From a filamentous cyanobacterium CCT1 (GTDB taxonomy: Bacteria > Cyanobacteriota > Cyanobacteriia > Phormidesmidales > Phormidesmidaceae): a stretch of 43,027 nt of DNA. The notes under the pieces are model-generated. The model did not search any database. It had not been told where the DNA came from and was given only the letters and a program-made list of their open reading frames with translations. The stretch lies in assembly GCA_003017855.1 (NCBI GenBank), contig PYER01000022.1:1-43027 (forward strand), given 5' to 3'. This document shows, piece after piece, positions 25,740 to 34,184 of this stretch. A program made the translations under genes and the position numbers. How positions within the stretch are numbered: the stretch's first letter is position 1; each line of letters opens with the position of its first letter.

Positions 25740-27503
25740 ATGGCCACCCCTACTCGTGCTTCTGCTCGGCGCAACCAGAGACTAGCTCAGCAACGTCAAC
25801 TGTTGGCCGCCAAAATGCAGGTGGTGGCGTGGCGGCGCGTCGTTGTCGTCTGGCTGCTGTTGATGCTGGCCTTAGTCGGGATTGGCGGGCGGCTAGTCTA
25901 CTTACAACTGCTGCAAGGGGAGACCTTGAGCGCTCTAGCCGAACAGCAGCGATCGCTGCCGACGCTGGTTCGCCAAGCTCGTTACCCAATTGTCGATCGT
26001 TTCGGTAGCGTCCTGGCTACTGACCAGGTTGCTTACACTCTTTATATGCATCCCAAGCTGTTTAAGCAGTCTCTCGTTGAGGTAACCGAGGCATTGGCCC
26101 CTGTGGTGGCTATGCCACAGAATGAACTCCTGACTTTACTTAACCAGCAACCCTCTGGTATTCGCTTTCCGGGTCAACTGTCAGAGGCGGTGGGCGATCG
26201 CATTCGGACATTACGCATTGATGGCCTAGAGTTGGTGCCTCAGCAACAGCGGTTTTACCCCCAGCAAGAACTCTTTGCCCCGATCTTAGGGTTCATCAAT
26301 CTCGATGGGAAACCTCAGGCCGGGTTAGAGATGACCTATGCCGAACAACTTGCGATCGCTGCGCCCCCATCGGTCGATTCGGCGGTGCCGTCATTAGTGC
26401 GTGGGTCATCCCCAAACGCAAGCCTGCGCCTGACGCTTGACAGCCGCCTGCAGCGCATTGCCCAGCAAGAACTAGAGGCGGTGGTTCAAGCCTATGACGC
26501 CCAGCGAGGTACCGTAATGGTGATGGACGCCCCTACTGGAGAAATCTTAACCCTGGCCAGCGTGCCCACCTATGACCCCAATCGCTACTACGAAGCCGAC
26601 ATCAGCGCCTTTCGCACTTGGCCAGTGAGCGACACCTACGAACCTGGCTCGACCTTTAAGCCGATCAATGTTGCGATCGCCCTAGAAGATCAAGTGATTT
26701 CCCCTGATGACGTGATTAACGACAGCGGACGCATACAGTTTGGTAAGTGGTTGATTAAAAACAGCGACTACAGCGAGGTCGGAGCCCGAGGCCCCATTTC
26801 AATTACCGATATCCTCAAATATTCCAGCAATGTGGGCATGGTGCAGATCATGCAAAAAATGGCGGCTTCCAACTACTTTAGCTGGCTAGAACGCCTGACT
26901 TTAGGGCAGCCTACAGAGATTGACTTGCCGTCGGAAGCCTCTGGGCAAATGAAACCCCGAGACAAATTTATCAACAGTCAGGTCGAAACGGCCACTACTT
27001 CATTTGGTCAAGGGTTTGCGCTGACACCGGTAAAAATGCTGCAACTGCTGGCCACCTTAGCCAATGGTGGGAACCTGGTAACTCCTCACATTGTCGAGGG
27101 TATGGTGGCAGAAGACGGTACCTATCTGTGGCAGACCGAACATGCCGCTCCTAAAGCTGTCTTCTCCCTACAAACCACCCAACAGGTGCTCGCCATGATG
27201 GAAGCAGTGGTCGCTGAGGGAACCGGTAAACCTGCCCAAATTGAGGGCTACCGGATTGCTGGAAAAACGGGCACAGCCCAAAAAGTTAACAACTCAACTG
27301 GTTATAGTTCTGCCCGCATCACTAGCTTTGTGGGCATTGCGCCCGTAGAAGCCCCACGCTATGTGGTGTTAGCGGTCATTGACGAGCCCATTGGCGAGAA
27401 CGCCTACGGCTCGACAGTAGCAGCTCCTCTGGTTAAACGGGTGATGGAGTCGCTATTGGTGCTCCAGGGAGTATCTCCGAGTCGCCCTAGCGAAATTCAG
27501 TGA
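25740..27503 (+). CDS. Class B penicillin-binding protein (FtsI/PBP2-like transpeptidase)
   Basis: Periplasmic peptidoglycan transpeptidase anchored by one helix (about 32-52). Start taken at ATG 25740; a GTG at 25686 overlaps the stop of the previous gene. The PBP dimerisation domain spans about 60-215 (IVDRFGSVLATDQVAYTLY) and the transpeptidase domain about 240-580, with the three motifs EPGSTFKP (SxxK), YSSNVGM (SxN) and GKTGTAQ (KTG). 587 residues, normal. It follows the LytM gene in a likely operon. A main ftsI copy is presumably elsewhere, so this may be a second, element-borne copy. Confidence 0.9.
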   Translation: MATPTRASARRNQRLAQQRQLLAAKMQVVAWRRVVVVWLLLMLALVGIGGRLVYLQLLQGETLSALAEQQRSLPTLVRQARYPIVDRFGSVLATDQVAYTLYMHPKLFKQSLVEVTEALAPVVAMPQNELLTLLNQQPSGIRFPGQLSEAVGDRIRTLRIDGLELVPQQQRFYPQQELFAPILGFINLDGKPQAGLEMTYAEQLAIAAPPSVDSAVPSLVRGSSPNASLRLTLDSRLQRIAQQELEAVVQAYDAQRGTVMVMDAPTGEILTLASVPTYDPNRYYEADISAFRTWPVSDTYEPGSTFKPINVAIALEDQVISPDDVINDSGRIQFGKWLIKNSDYSEVGARGPISITDILKYSSNVGMVQIMQKMAASNYFSWLERLTLGQPTEIDLPSEASGQMKPRDKFINSQVETATTSFGQGFALTPVKMLQLLATLANGGNLVTPHIVEGMVAEDGTYLWQTEHAAPKAVFSLQTTQQVLAMMEAVVAEGTGKPAQIEGYRIAGKTGTAQKVNNSTGYSSARITSFVGIAPVEAPRYVVLAVIDEPIGENAYGSTVAAPLVKRVMESLLVLQGVSPSRPSEIQ

Positions 27504-27598
27504 TGACAAGGTTAATCTTAGCTATGCCGGTGCATCCACTTTCCTGAAGGCTTCTGAACAGTCCTGTTCTCAGTACTAAGAAATCTCGTACTGGTTCA

Positions 27599-28144
27599 TC
27601 AGATAGTAAGGGTAGGAACCGCTGATTCTTGCCCCATCCGTAAAATGTCTTTCGCCATCGTTTGAGAGGCAACATATGCGATCGCCTGCCAGTCCTCGGG
27701 AGTAAATATTTGAGCGAGCATAGCGATCGCTTCAGCCCGAATCACCTTCTGTTCGTTGGGTAACGCCTGCTCTCCCTCTGTCAACAGCATCTCAATCCAG
27801 GTCATTTGTTCGGGGGTGAGATGCCGCAGGTGACCATATAAGCATTTCTGCGCCTCCATGTAGACAACCTCTAGACTCCGCCCGAGCTGCCACGACTCTA
27901 ACCACCCCCTCAGCTCCGGTAACAAGATGGATAGTACTTGCACATACCACCGCTGCCGCTGCAGAGCTTCCGGCGAGGCATTCTTGAGTAACTCCACATA
28001 CAGCTGTAGACCCAGACCAGCCTCAACCGTCCCTTCCTCACTGGCGTGATCGGCATCAGTTTCACGGATCCAAGCCTCGTCATTGAGCAGATCCATCAGG
28101 TTGCCCGTTTTTCTCAGTTGCTCAGCCAGGGTTGCATCATTCAT
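27599..28144 (-). CDS. Unknown helical protein, second gene of a pair
   Basis: 181 residues, predicted all-helical, acidic, no signal peptide or membrane segment, and no motif I recognise. Conserved-looking stretches are LKNASPEALQRQRWYVQVL and YGHLRHLTPEQMTWIEMLLTEGEQ. It lies 15 bp after the GNAT-like gene on the same strand, so the two probably act together. Could be a protein whose partner is the acetyltransferase-like neighbour; no function can be given. Confidence 0.65.
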   Translation of the reverse strand: MNDATLAEQLRKTGNLMDLLNDEAWIRETDADHASEEGTVEAGLGLQLYVELLKNASPEALQRQRWYVQVLSILLPELRGWLESWQLGRSLEVVYMEAQKCLYGHLRHLTPEQMTWIEMLLTEGEQALPNEQKVIRAEAIAMLAQIFTPEDWQAIAYVASQTMAKDILRMGQESAVPTLTI

Positions 28145-28159
28145 AAGCGATTGGATGAG

Positions 28160-28711
28160 TTAGAGCGTTAAAGCGGCGTACTCGAAGTATACCAATCCGT
28201 CTTTGTCAGGGTCAGGGCCGTAATCCGGCATATTGTAACGTCGATAGAAAGCTTCCGCGCCCGGCAGTGCATGGAGACCGACGCGACCACCGTAACCTAA
28301 CTCCACACTGCGCTGACGGGCAAAGAGTACGAGTGCCCGTCCGACCCCAATCAGATAGGGAGGATCTTCAAGTAACCGGCGATTCCACGGCGCAGAGGCT
28401 AAGTATTCGACGTAGACCAGAGGAAACCGTTGCGGTAACCAGGAACGGTGCCATTGCGTTTCTAGCAAGATGACGCCTTGAAGTAGCGCCTCAAACTCGA
28501 TGCCGTAAGCCTCATAGCGATCATCATTGACAGCCAGTCGTAACTTATAGGCCCAGTCCCAACTGGCGTCAGACTGCTGTGTCTCCCGCAGAATGCCTGC
28601 CCAGATGTCATCAATTTGCCCGCCTTGCTCCTGAGTTAACAAGCCGATTGTCGCTGTGACGATGTCGTTTGGCGGCTTCATTAATCGAATAGGACGATTC
28701 ATGGGCATCAC
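28160..28711 (-). CDS. GNAT-like N-acetyltransferase-related protein
   Basis: 183 residues. The C-terminal half resembles a GNAT fold: a beta strand with PLVYVEYLASAPWN, then IGVGRALVLFARQRSVELGYGGRVGLHALPGAEAFYRRYNM, matching motif A (GxGxA-type acetyl-CoA loop) and the motif-B helix with the closing YxxxGM-like RYNM. The N-terminal half (about 1-90) is unlike typical GNATs. Substrate unknown. It forms a two-gene unit with the unknown gene downstream and is the last gene before the tRNA fragment. Confidence 0.62.
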   Translation of the reverse strand: MMPMNRPIRLMKPPNDIVTATIGLLTQEQGGQIDDIWAGILRETQQSDASWDWAYKLRLAVNDDRYEAYGIEFEALLQGVILLETQWHRSWLPQRFPLVYVEYLASAPWNRRLLEDPPYLIGVGRALVLFARQRSVELGYGGRVGLHALPGAEAFYRRYNMPDYGPDPDKDGLVYFEYAALTL

Positions 28712-28924
28712 ACAGGAGTGCCCTAAAGCTTATCAGTGACTGTTCTACATGCCATCAGATGGGAAGCGAGATAATCGCAGCCCTCCAGGAGCACCACACA
28801 TCGCTGGCCTATGGTAGAACGACAGCCTTATGGACTGTGTAGCAATCAGCAAACTGAAAACTGGTATAGACTTGGTACAAGTCTGAAAACTCTTGCCTAC
28901 AAGTCTTGTATATCAAGGAAATGT

Positions 28925-28972
28925 GTCAGCTTCCCAAGCTGAATGTCGTCGGTTCGAGTCCGATCACCCGCT
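28925..28972 (+). tRNA. 3' half of a tRNA-Gly(CCC) gene (fragment)
   Basis: Anticodon stem-loop TCAGC-TTCCCAA-GCTGA with anticodon CCC, variable loop, T arm GTCGG-TTCGAGT-CCGAT, and the acceptor strand CACCCGC plus discriminator T. Upstream of 28925 nothing matches a D arm or the expected 5' strand GCGGGTG, so only the 3' half is here and it cannot fold into a tRNA. The break at the edge of the anticodon stem is a usual crossover place for tyrosine integrases. This half-gene is also the target of the CAST homing spacer (34881-34898). Confidence 0.9.
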
Positions 28973-28976
28973 TTCA

Positions 28977-28981
28977 ATTGT
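28977..28981 (+). repeat. Putative CAST target-site duplication, left copy (ATTGT)
   Basis: Five bases just outside the CAST end; the same ATTGT stands at 41621-41625 outside the other candidate end. Five-base duplications are normal for this transposon class. Confidence 0.6.
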
Positions 28982-29119
28982 TGTCCATTAAAGAATTATT
29001 TGTCCAGTTTTAAAGGATTAGTGTCCATTTTTAACGAGAGAATGCGGCGTCCAGCGATTGGGGGCCGTTTTTGCTAGGTTCGGCGAACTTTTTCACCAGT
29101 TTTAAAGAATTATTTGTCC
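28982..29119 (+). repeat. CAST end next to the tRNA, with tandem TnsB-type sites
   Basis: TGTCC at 28982, then ATTAAAGAATTATTTGTCC (28987-29005), a variant at 29006-29026 ending GTGTCC, and a full copy TTTTAAAGAATTATTTGTCC at 29100-29119. This closely follows known V-K ends (TGTAC, then repeats of the form GACAAATTATCTGTC). By gene order it is the right end (far from tnsB). Confidence 0.8.
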
Positions 29120-29211
29120 CTCTCCCCGGGTGACGGCACTCAAATCAATACACTAGATCTAGTCACGGGTAAGCTGTACTATTCTCCCAGTGAACGTTGA
29201 GGGTAAAGCTT

Positions 29212-29379
29212 ATGAGCGTGCCAGTGGCAGAATTAACGACCGAGAAGGTCAACGCAGCCATTGCTATCATCTTTGAGGTTCTAGGAGAGCCCGAGACTGA
29301 CCTCCACCGTCAAGCACTCCAGTCGTTTCAGCAGGGCAATTACCAGACGGTAAAGCGCTTGTCCTTGGAAAACCGGTAG
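29212..29379 (+). CDS. Small unknown cargo protein
   Basis: 55 residues, MSVPVAELTTEKVNAAIAII...LSLENR, probably helical. Weak GAGGG upstream of ATG 29212. No family recognised; first open frame inside the CAST end. It could be a small antitoxin-like or regulatory protein, but nothing shows this. Confidence 0.4.
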   Translation: MSVPVAELTTEKVNAAIAIIFEVLGEPETDLHRQALQSFQQGNYQTVKRLSLENR

Positions 29380-30009
29380 TCCTAAAAAGGTAAGGATGGT
29401 TGTGATCCTCTTTCTGAAAGGGGTTCGACCAATGAAGCTAGCTTCTGAGTGCCGAAGTATCCTGGTTATTCACAGGATTTCAACCCACAATCCACGGGAA
29501 AATCAGTGTTCCAGCCCTCAACAAGCATATATACTTAGCGCCTTCGAGAAGGATGTAAAACTTGATATCCCTTGCTGCATATAGGATTCAGTCATCCTTA
29601 CCTATGGGGCACTACCGGAAAACCTAAGCGATTTCTACTGCAAAGCTCTGGGCTACCTTGGCGGGGCGCTAAAACTTACCCCCAATACAGACACTATTTT
29701 GGCTGAGTCTGCGAGGGTTGCGGCTGACCATGCTCGCCAAAAGACATTAGAGCATTTGGGTGTTCAGATCTCACAAGCCTTAAGCTAGAGGCTTGTAGGG
29801 TTTAGGCGACTTGATTAAACAGCGCCACCTCACGGACTGGCACTGGCTAGCTAAAGTAGGACGGTTTCTAGAACGCCTGCTGCACAAGGGTTCTGAGCAA
29901 CGAGAAATCAAGAATCATACTTTTAGAGACCAGTGCCCAGACTTTTAGAGACCAGTGCCCAGATCTCCCCAGCAGCAATGGCTCGGTATCCAGAGTAGGC
30001 GGCTTTATA
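29380..30009. other. 630-bp cargo stretch with gene remnants
   Basis: No intact gene is supported. At 29591-29788 an open frame with coding-like composition (GALPENLSDFYCKALGYLGG ... ISQALS) lacks a start codon and follows a stop, so it reads like the 3' end of a lost gene. A 45-codon TTG frame at 29811-29948 is doubtful. A perfect tandem repeat lies at 29919-29962. Confidence 0.4.
29919..29962. repeat. Two perfect 22-bp tandem repeats
   Basis: Unit begins ACTTTTAGAGACC and ends GTGCCCAG; copies at 29919-29940 and 29941-29962 are identical and directly adjacent. They lie 48 bp downstream of the pentapeptide gene's stop. Function unknown. Confidence 0.85.
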
Positions 30010-31371
30010 TCAGTGGCCAATATCCTCCCCCGTATCTGGATCGATTCCTAGTTCTTCACAGTCACGGTTCGGGTCAAGGGTAATGCCGTCAGGTAAGGTA
30101 GTACGGCAGATTTTAGAATGCATAAGTTGCATCTTTGTGAGGGATGTTTTACTGAGATCAGCATCATTTAAAATAGTTTTCCTTAAGTTAGTTAAAGTGA
30201 AGTATGAGCCACTGAGTGATGCTCCACTTAAGTTGGCACCTCTTAAGTCAGCTCTAAAAAATTCTGCTTGGTTAAGCTTGGCATTTTTTAGATTCACTTT
30301 TTTGAAGGAAGCATTATGAAAATAAGCATATTCAAGATCAGCATCTTCCAGGTTTACATATCTAAACTTTGCTCCACTAAATTCAAAGTGCCGTAGACTG
30401 AACCCCCTCATGTTAACTCCAGTAAATTTGGCATTGGAAAAGTCAGCATTGCCGCTAGAGTCCAGACTGTCTAAATTACTGTTATCGCTAAAAATGGTAT
30501 TTTCTAGATTAGTTGAAAGCAATTGAGCTTTTTTGAAAATAGCACCTCCTATTTTTGCCCCCTCAAAATTTGCCCAACTTAAATCAGCACCGCTGAAATC
30601 AACATCCCTAAGGTCAGCACCGCTAAAGTCAGTCTTCAAAAGCTTAGCATTGCTAAAGTCAGCACCTCTGAAATCAATGCATTTAAGACTGGTACCGCTC
30701 AAATCAATATTCCTACAGTTTGCACCACTAAGACTAAGCTTTAACTCACTTATGACCTCAGAGTCTATTAGAAACAATATAATGTTTCTTTTTAGATCGC
30801 CGTCTTTTTCAAATTTCCTCAAGATGGATAATGTTCTGGCTCTGATTATATTGACAGTTGCTGACAACTGAGTTTCTTGTTCAGGTGTGAATTTCTGTAT
30901 CGGTGGGTCATCTACTTTCTCTTTGTTCGAAGCAAATAAAATTGTGTCTTTTGCTACTAAATTTTCATTAGCTAAAATCGACGAGAGGCGATCAAAGTAA
31001 ACTTGAAGAAAATCCTCCCTGGCTTCCTTTGCCAATCGTTTTTGTTGCTGTTGCTGAAATATATAGCCTAAAATAACTAATGAAACTGGAATCCCTAACA
31101 ACTCAAGACTGTCCCAAAGTGTTTTTCTCGGTTGTCGAGTTATTTGTGTTGTCTCCACAACGTTCCCGTCCGCATCTCGTTTATGGAGAGTAGTAGAAAC
31201 TGTACTCCCTTCACCTAGCCCTGACCATTCTTTAGCATATAGCCACTTCACTGCGAAGAAACCAATAGCTATTGCTGTGACAGCTACGCCCAAAACAGAA
31301 AATTTAACAAGTATAGAAATAAAGCGATTCTGTGCTTTCTCAAGCTGAGTCAAGGAGAATGATAAAGGCAT
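30010..31371 (-). CDS. Membrane-anchored pentapeptide-repeat protein
   Basis: 453 residues. The N-terminus has two transmembrane segments (about 22-48, FSVLGVAVTAIAIGFFAVKW, and about 88-107, LLGIPVSLVILGYIF), followed by a charged helical region (110-210). From about 215 to 430 there are some 40 pentapeptide repeats of the A(D/N)LxX type (FSGADLRDVDFSGADLSWANF...), which fold into a right-handed quadrilateral beta helix. In the CAST it is cargo. Pentapeptide proteins occur as DNA mimics, in toxin systems and as scaffolds; a membrane-bound version could be a defence or signalling effector, but no direct evidence exists. Confidence 0.87.
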   Translation of the reverse strand: MPLSFSLTQLEKAQNRFISILVKFSVLGVAVTAIAIGFFAVKWLYAKEWSGLGEGSTVSTTLHKRDADGNVVETTQITRQPRKTLWDSLELLGIPVSLVILGYIFQQQQQKRLAKEAREDFLQVYFDRLSSILANENLVAKDTILFASNKEKVDDPPIQKFTPEQETQLSATVNIIRARTLSILRKFEKDGDLKRNIILFLIDSEVISELKLSLSGANCRNIDLSGTSLKCIDFRGADFSNAKLLKTDFSGADLRDVDFSGADLSWANFEGAKIGGAIFKKAQLLSTNLENTIFSDNSNLDSLDSSGNADFSNAKFTGVNMRGFSLRHFEFSGAKFRYVNLEDADLEYAYFHNASFKKVNLKNAKLNQAEFFRADLRGANLSGASLSGSYFTLTNLRKTILNDADLSKTSLTKMQLMHSKICRTTLPDGITLDPNRDCEELGIDPDTGEDIGH

Positions 31372-31594
31372 CGTAAGTTCTTATCTAAAAATAGTCCGGA
31401 CACTTTTTTGGTCAAGCGCTGAAATCCTTAGATTTCTCATTGATCGATCTGCTGTGGAAGAGGCCTTAATCCTTCATTCTACCGTTGGCAATGAAAAACT
31501 GTCTGGAGTATTTTATCTAAAATAAAAGTATTTTTATCATATGTTACCTGCTTCGATTTAATTTAACTCCTGATAATCAACCTCTTGGAATCCT

Positions 31595-31832
31595 TTAATA
31601 ACACCATGGTAATACCGCAAGCTGAACCTCAACCCGATCAACTCGCCCCGTCTTGACAAGGGTCTCCGCCTACTGCAATACCGTCTGAGTCGCCTTCTCC
31701 TACTTGTCGGGCGGGGTAGCCCCTTCTTCAGCACATTACCCACAGCTTCGCCCGCACCGCTTCCCGCTCCGTCCAGTCAGTGGTGACATGCTCCCGAGTC
31801 GCCTTAACCAAATCCTGGGCAATGGTCTTGTA
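31595..31832 (-). pseudogene. Decayed 3' end of a type I restriction gene (hsdR)
   Basis: Read leftward in pieces, it gives KTIAQDLVKATREHVTTDW, then TEREAVRAKLWVM, then after a frameshift PPDK*EKATQTVLQ*AETLV and KTGRVDRVEVQLAVLPWCY, ending at a stop at 31595. This matches my memory of HsdR C-terminal ends; two in-frame stops and the shift show that it is dead. Nothing of hsdM or hsdS is seen. The identification rests on recall of the family and needs alignment. Confidence 0.6.
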
Positions 31833-31978
31833 ACTTTAAAGGCAGGTCATAGTCTTCGGTTGTGTAGGTGCAGTCTTTCTACCAATTCCATGACAGGATA
31901 TTGCCATGGCGCATTCTGGGTTTTAAAACAAAGAAATGTAAACAACCTGGTTTCAATATAAACGTCCGGTTTTGTTTA

Positions 31979-32113
31979 ATGGACTCAGTATTAGAGATTA
32001 GTGAAGTTGCTGAGCGGATGTTGTCTCTAGGTAAGTTTTCGGGAATTTTGATAGAGAGCAGCTTTAGTCTGGCAGCCCCTGCAAAATCGATAAGACTAAT
32101 AGTACTACTTTGA
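31979..32113 (+). CDS. Possible small protein before the glycine-zipper genes
   Basis: 44 residues, MDSVLEISEVAERMLSLGKF onward, ending 17 bases before the next start. No strong ribosome binding site; composition is protein-like. May be a leader gene of the same operon or noise. Confidence 0.35.
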   Translation: MDSVLEISEVAERMLSLGKFSGILIESSFSLAAPAKSIRLIVLL

Positions 32114-32130
32114 AGTTGGAGATGCCCCAT

Positions 32131-32649
32131 ATGACCAGTCCACAACCTTCCAAAGGCCAAGCTAACCTACAAATCGCAATTTGGAATAAACAAGCTGAGT
32201 CTTCGACTAGCGAAGAACTGTATGTCAGAATACAAAAGCTTGGCCTGCCGGAGGAAATAGTGACTAGGCTTCATGACTTACTACTAAAAGTGCAGCAAGT
32301 CGCGGGAAGAGTTATTCATATCGGGAAAATAATTTTGATCAAACTGCTCGAATTTGTCGAGGAGCATTTCTTCCTAGTTGCTGGGGCAGGAATTGGCGCT
32401 GTGCTAGGTGCTGCATTGGCAGGGCTAATAACCTCAACGCCTTTTGTTGGGCAATTTCTGGCACCTATAGCAGCTGCCCTAGGATTAACCGTTACTGCCC
32501 TAGGGGCAATTGCAGGCAACGAATTAGATAAGGTTATCCCTAATTTTGGCAAAAGCCTTATTGATGCAGCAAAAGAATTTTTTAAGCTTTTTGCGAGTAT
32601 TTTGACTGCGATCTTTGGAGATCAGCAATCAATCGTCTCTATTGCCTAA
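32131..32649 (+). CDS. Cargo membrane protein with glycine-zipper hairpin (1)
   Basis: 172 residues from ATG 32131, with GGAG eight bases upstream; an ATG at 32122 and a TTG at 32110 are in frame but poorly placed. A soluble helical N-terminal part (1-60) is followed by two hydrophobic segments rich in Gly and Ala, VAGAGIGAVLGAALAGL and FLAPIAAALGLTVTALG, then an amphipathic C-terminus. Small-residue hairpins of this kind occur in pore formers, holins and lysis-type effectors. It precedes a second, similar gene by 29 bp. No family recognised; an abortive-infection or bacteriocin-like effector is conceivable. Confidence 0.6.
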   Translation: MTSPQPSKGQANLQIAIWNKQAESSTSEELYVRIQKLGLPEEIVTRLHDLLLKVQQVAGRVIHIGKIILIKLLEFVEEHFFLVAGAGIGAVLGAALAGLITSTPFVGQFLAPIAAALGLTVTALGAIAGNELDKVIPNFGKSLIDAAKEFFKLFASILTAIFGDQQSIVSIA

Positions 32650-32678
32650 AATTCATATCATTGTAAGGTGGATCTAGA

Positions 32679-33236
32679 ATGACGAAATTAAAAAAGCCTA
32701 GCAAGAAAGATATTCTTGAAGCCATTGACAAGCTTGAGAAGAATCCCAATGCTCGCACTAAAATTTTAGGAGAGATGGGGGTGGCAGGGATGGGAGCTGC
32801 TGGAGTTGGGGCGTTGGCTGCTTTTTTTGGTGCTAGTGTAGCCCCTATTCCAGTAGTCACTGCACTTACAGGGTTTGGGATGGTTGTCGCGGCTCCGGTA
32901 ACTCTAGTAGCTGGTGCTGCAATTGCTGGAGGTGCTGCTGCATATGGGTTGACAAAATTAGCAACCAGCGGAGCATACGATGAGGGTAAGCAGGAAGAAA
33001 TCAAACAAAAGCTAAAAGACATATTGCAAGAGTTTGAGATAGAAGAGCATAAGGAAAACTTAACTGAAGAAAACAAAAATTCCTTCATTATCTTCCTCAA
33101 AGAACCTCTTCAAATCGATCTAATTACGGCTGAACAAGCTCAAGATTTAATTGAACTTGTCGAAAAGGGCGAAATGTCATTAGAAGAAGCATATAGTCTT
33201 CTTGGCGATATCATAGAAGAAACCAAAGGAAAATAA
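32679..33236 (+). CDS. Cargo membrane protein with glycine-zipper hairpin (2)
   Basis: 185 residues, AAGGTGG before the ATG. A basic N-terminal helix (TKLKKPSKKDILEAIDKLEK), then two Gly/Ala-rich hydrophobic segments (about 36-58 GVAGMGAAGVGALAAFFGAS; about 65-95 GFGMVVAAPVTLVAGAAIAG), then an acidic, Lys/Glu-rich soluble tail (105-185) with repeated helical stretches. The layout mirrors the gene before it, so they may form a two-protein membrane complex. No known family recognised. Confidence 0.62.
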   Translation: MTKLKKPSKKDILEAIDKLEKNPNARTKILGEMGVAGMGAAGVGALAAFFGASVAPIPVVTALTGFGMVVAAPVTLVAGAAIAGGAAAYGLTKLATSGAYDEGKQEEIKQKLKDILQEFEIEEHKENLTEENKNSFIIFLKEPLQIDLITAEQAQDLIELVEKGEMSLEEAYSLLGDIIEETKGK

Positions 33237-33264
33237 ATATTAATAGTGGTTACCTGATCAGCAC

Positions 33265-33468
33265 CTAGTAATCACACTGAACTCTAGTAAAAACAGTTGG
33301 ACCTTCGACTTCTTTAAGCGCTTCTTCACCGAATTTGTTAATAAGGATGTCAAGAGTCTTCTGACTACAAACCGTTGAACGATTGGATTGCGAAATGTTA
33401 TAGTCACTTCCTTCCGTCAGGTCTGCGTCTTGACGAAGGGTTTCAGCGATTTGTTCTTTAGTAATCAT
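33265..33468 (-). CDS. Small unknown cargo protein
   Basis: 67 residues, MITKEQIAETLRQDADLTEG onward; AAGGA seven bases before the ATG at 33468 makes it a likely real gene. Mixed alpha/beta composition, no signal peptide, no recognised family. Convergent with the second glycine-zipper gene, 28 bp apart; it could be an immunity- or antitoxin-like partner, but that is only position. Confidence 0.52.
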   Translation of the reverse strand: MITKEQIAETLRQDADLTEGSDYNISQSNRSTVCSQKTLDILINKFGEEALKEVEGPTVFTRVQCDY

Positions 33469-33741
33469 CTGGTGATCCTTCTGTACGTTAAGGCTTAGGC
33501 ACGAATTGTCAACGGGTCATGATTATTGTGAACAGCAGGGGACTCGGCCCCCTCATCCAGAGGCTTAGGAAGCCAGAACGATGGTAGCGGATTTTAGTCA
33601 AGTCTGGGCGGGCATAGCCGGTGGGATCACCCCCCTAGCCACTTGGAATTCTCCTTCTCAGGATCTATATCGCTAAGTGTAGGCTGTTCAGCATTGGTCT
33701 AAGCGAGACTCTACGGCACTTCCTGACTCAACGTCGCAGCG

Positions 33742-34119
33742 CTAAACATTCTCCTCATCCCACTCCATTTCCCGCTTGATATCATCCCAAAGCTCTGGCC
33801 GAGTATCCCGAAGGGCATCTGTATTGGCCATGAGCTGAGATAAAAACACCGACAGCTGCATTGCCTCAAGCTGTTTGTAGGTTTGCAAAGCCAATGTCCT
33901 TGCCCTGTAAGCACACGCCCCAGAGTGAACCGTATACACCGTAGTCCAGTCCAAGTCAGTGATAGGCACATTATATACCTCTCTCCGAGACTGGATCCTG
34001 ACCGGGTAAAGCGCTACAGCAAGGTCTGAGTCTTCAATGATCCCGCCACAAGAGGAACACCTCAAAAACAGTTTTAGGTTGGCTGCGTCCCCATCCCATT
34101 CAACAAACAATTTCAACAT
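33742..34119 (-). CDS. Unknown protein with a CxxC pair
   Basis: 125 residues from ATG 34119 (MLKLFVEWDGDAANLKLFL); 34137 is an alternative. CSSCGGIIEDSD suggests a small zinc or redox site near residue 23. The rest is mixed alpha/beta with an acidic C-terminus (WDDIKREMEWDEENV). Divergent from the XRE regulator (65 bp between starts), an arrangement typical of a gene and its controller. No family recognised. Confidence 0.55.
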   Translation of the reverse strand: MLKLFVEWDGDAANLKLFLRCSSCGGIIEDSDLAVALYPVRIQSRREVYNVPITDLDWTTVYTVHSGACAYRARTLALQTYKQLEAMQLSVFLSQLMANTDALRDTRPELWDDIKREMEWDEENV

Positions 34120-34184
34120 TGGGCTAAGTCTCCGCAAATATCCGATTTTGGGATATTTTAACAGCTGATTGTAGCTTGCTCGTC

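Noticed and set aside
29396-29584. 62-codon frame in the cargo
   Set aside because: No ribosome binding site, low-complexity random-looking translation; kept only as remnant DNA.
33581-33676. 31-codon frame MVADFSQVWAG...
   Set aside because: Too short, without a ribosome binding site; could be a remnant but cannot be supported.
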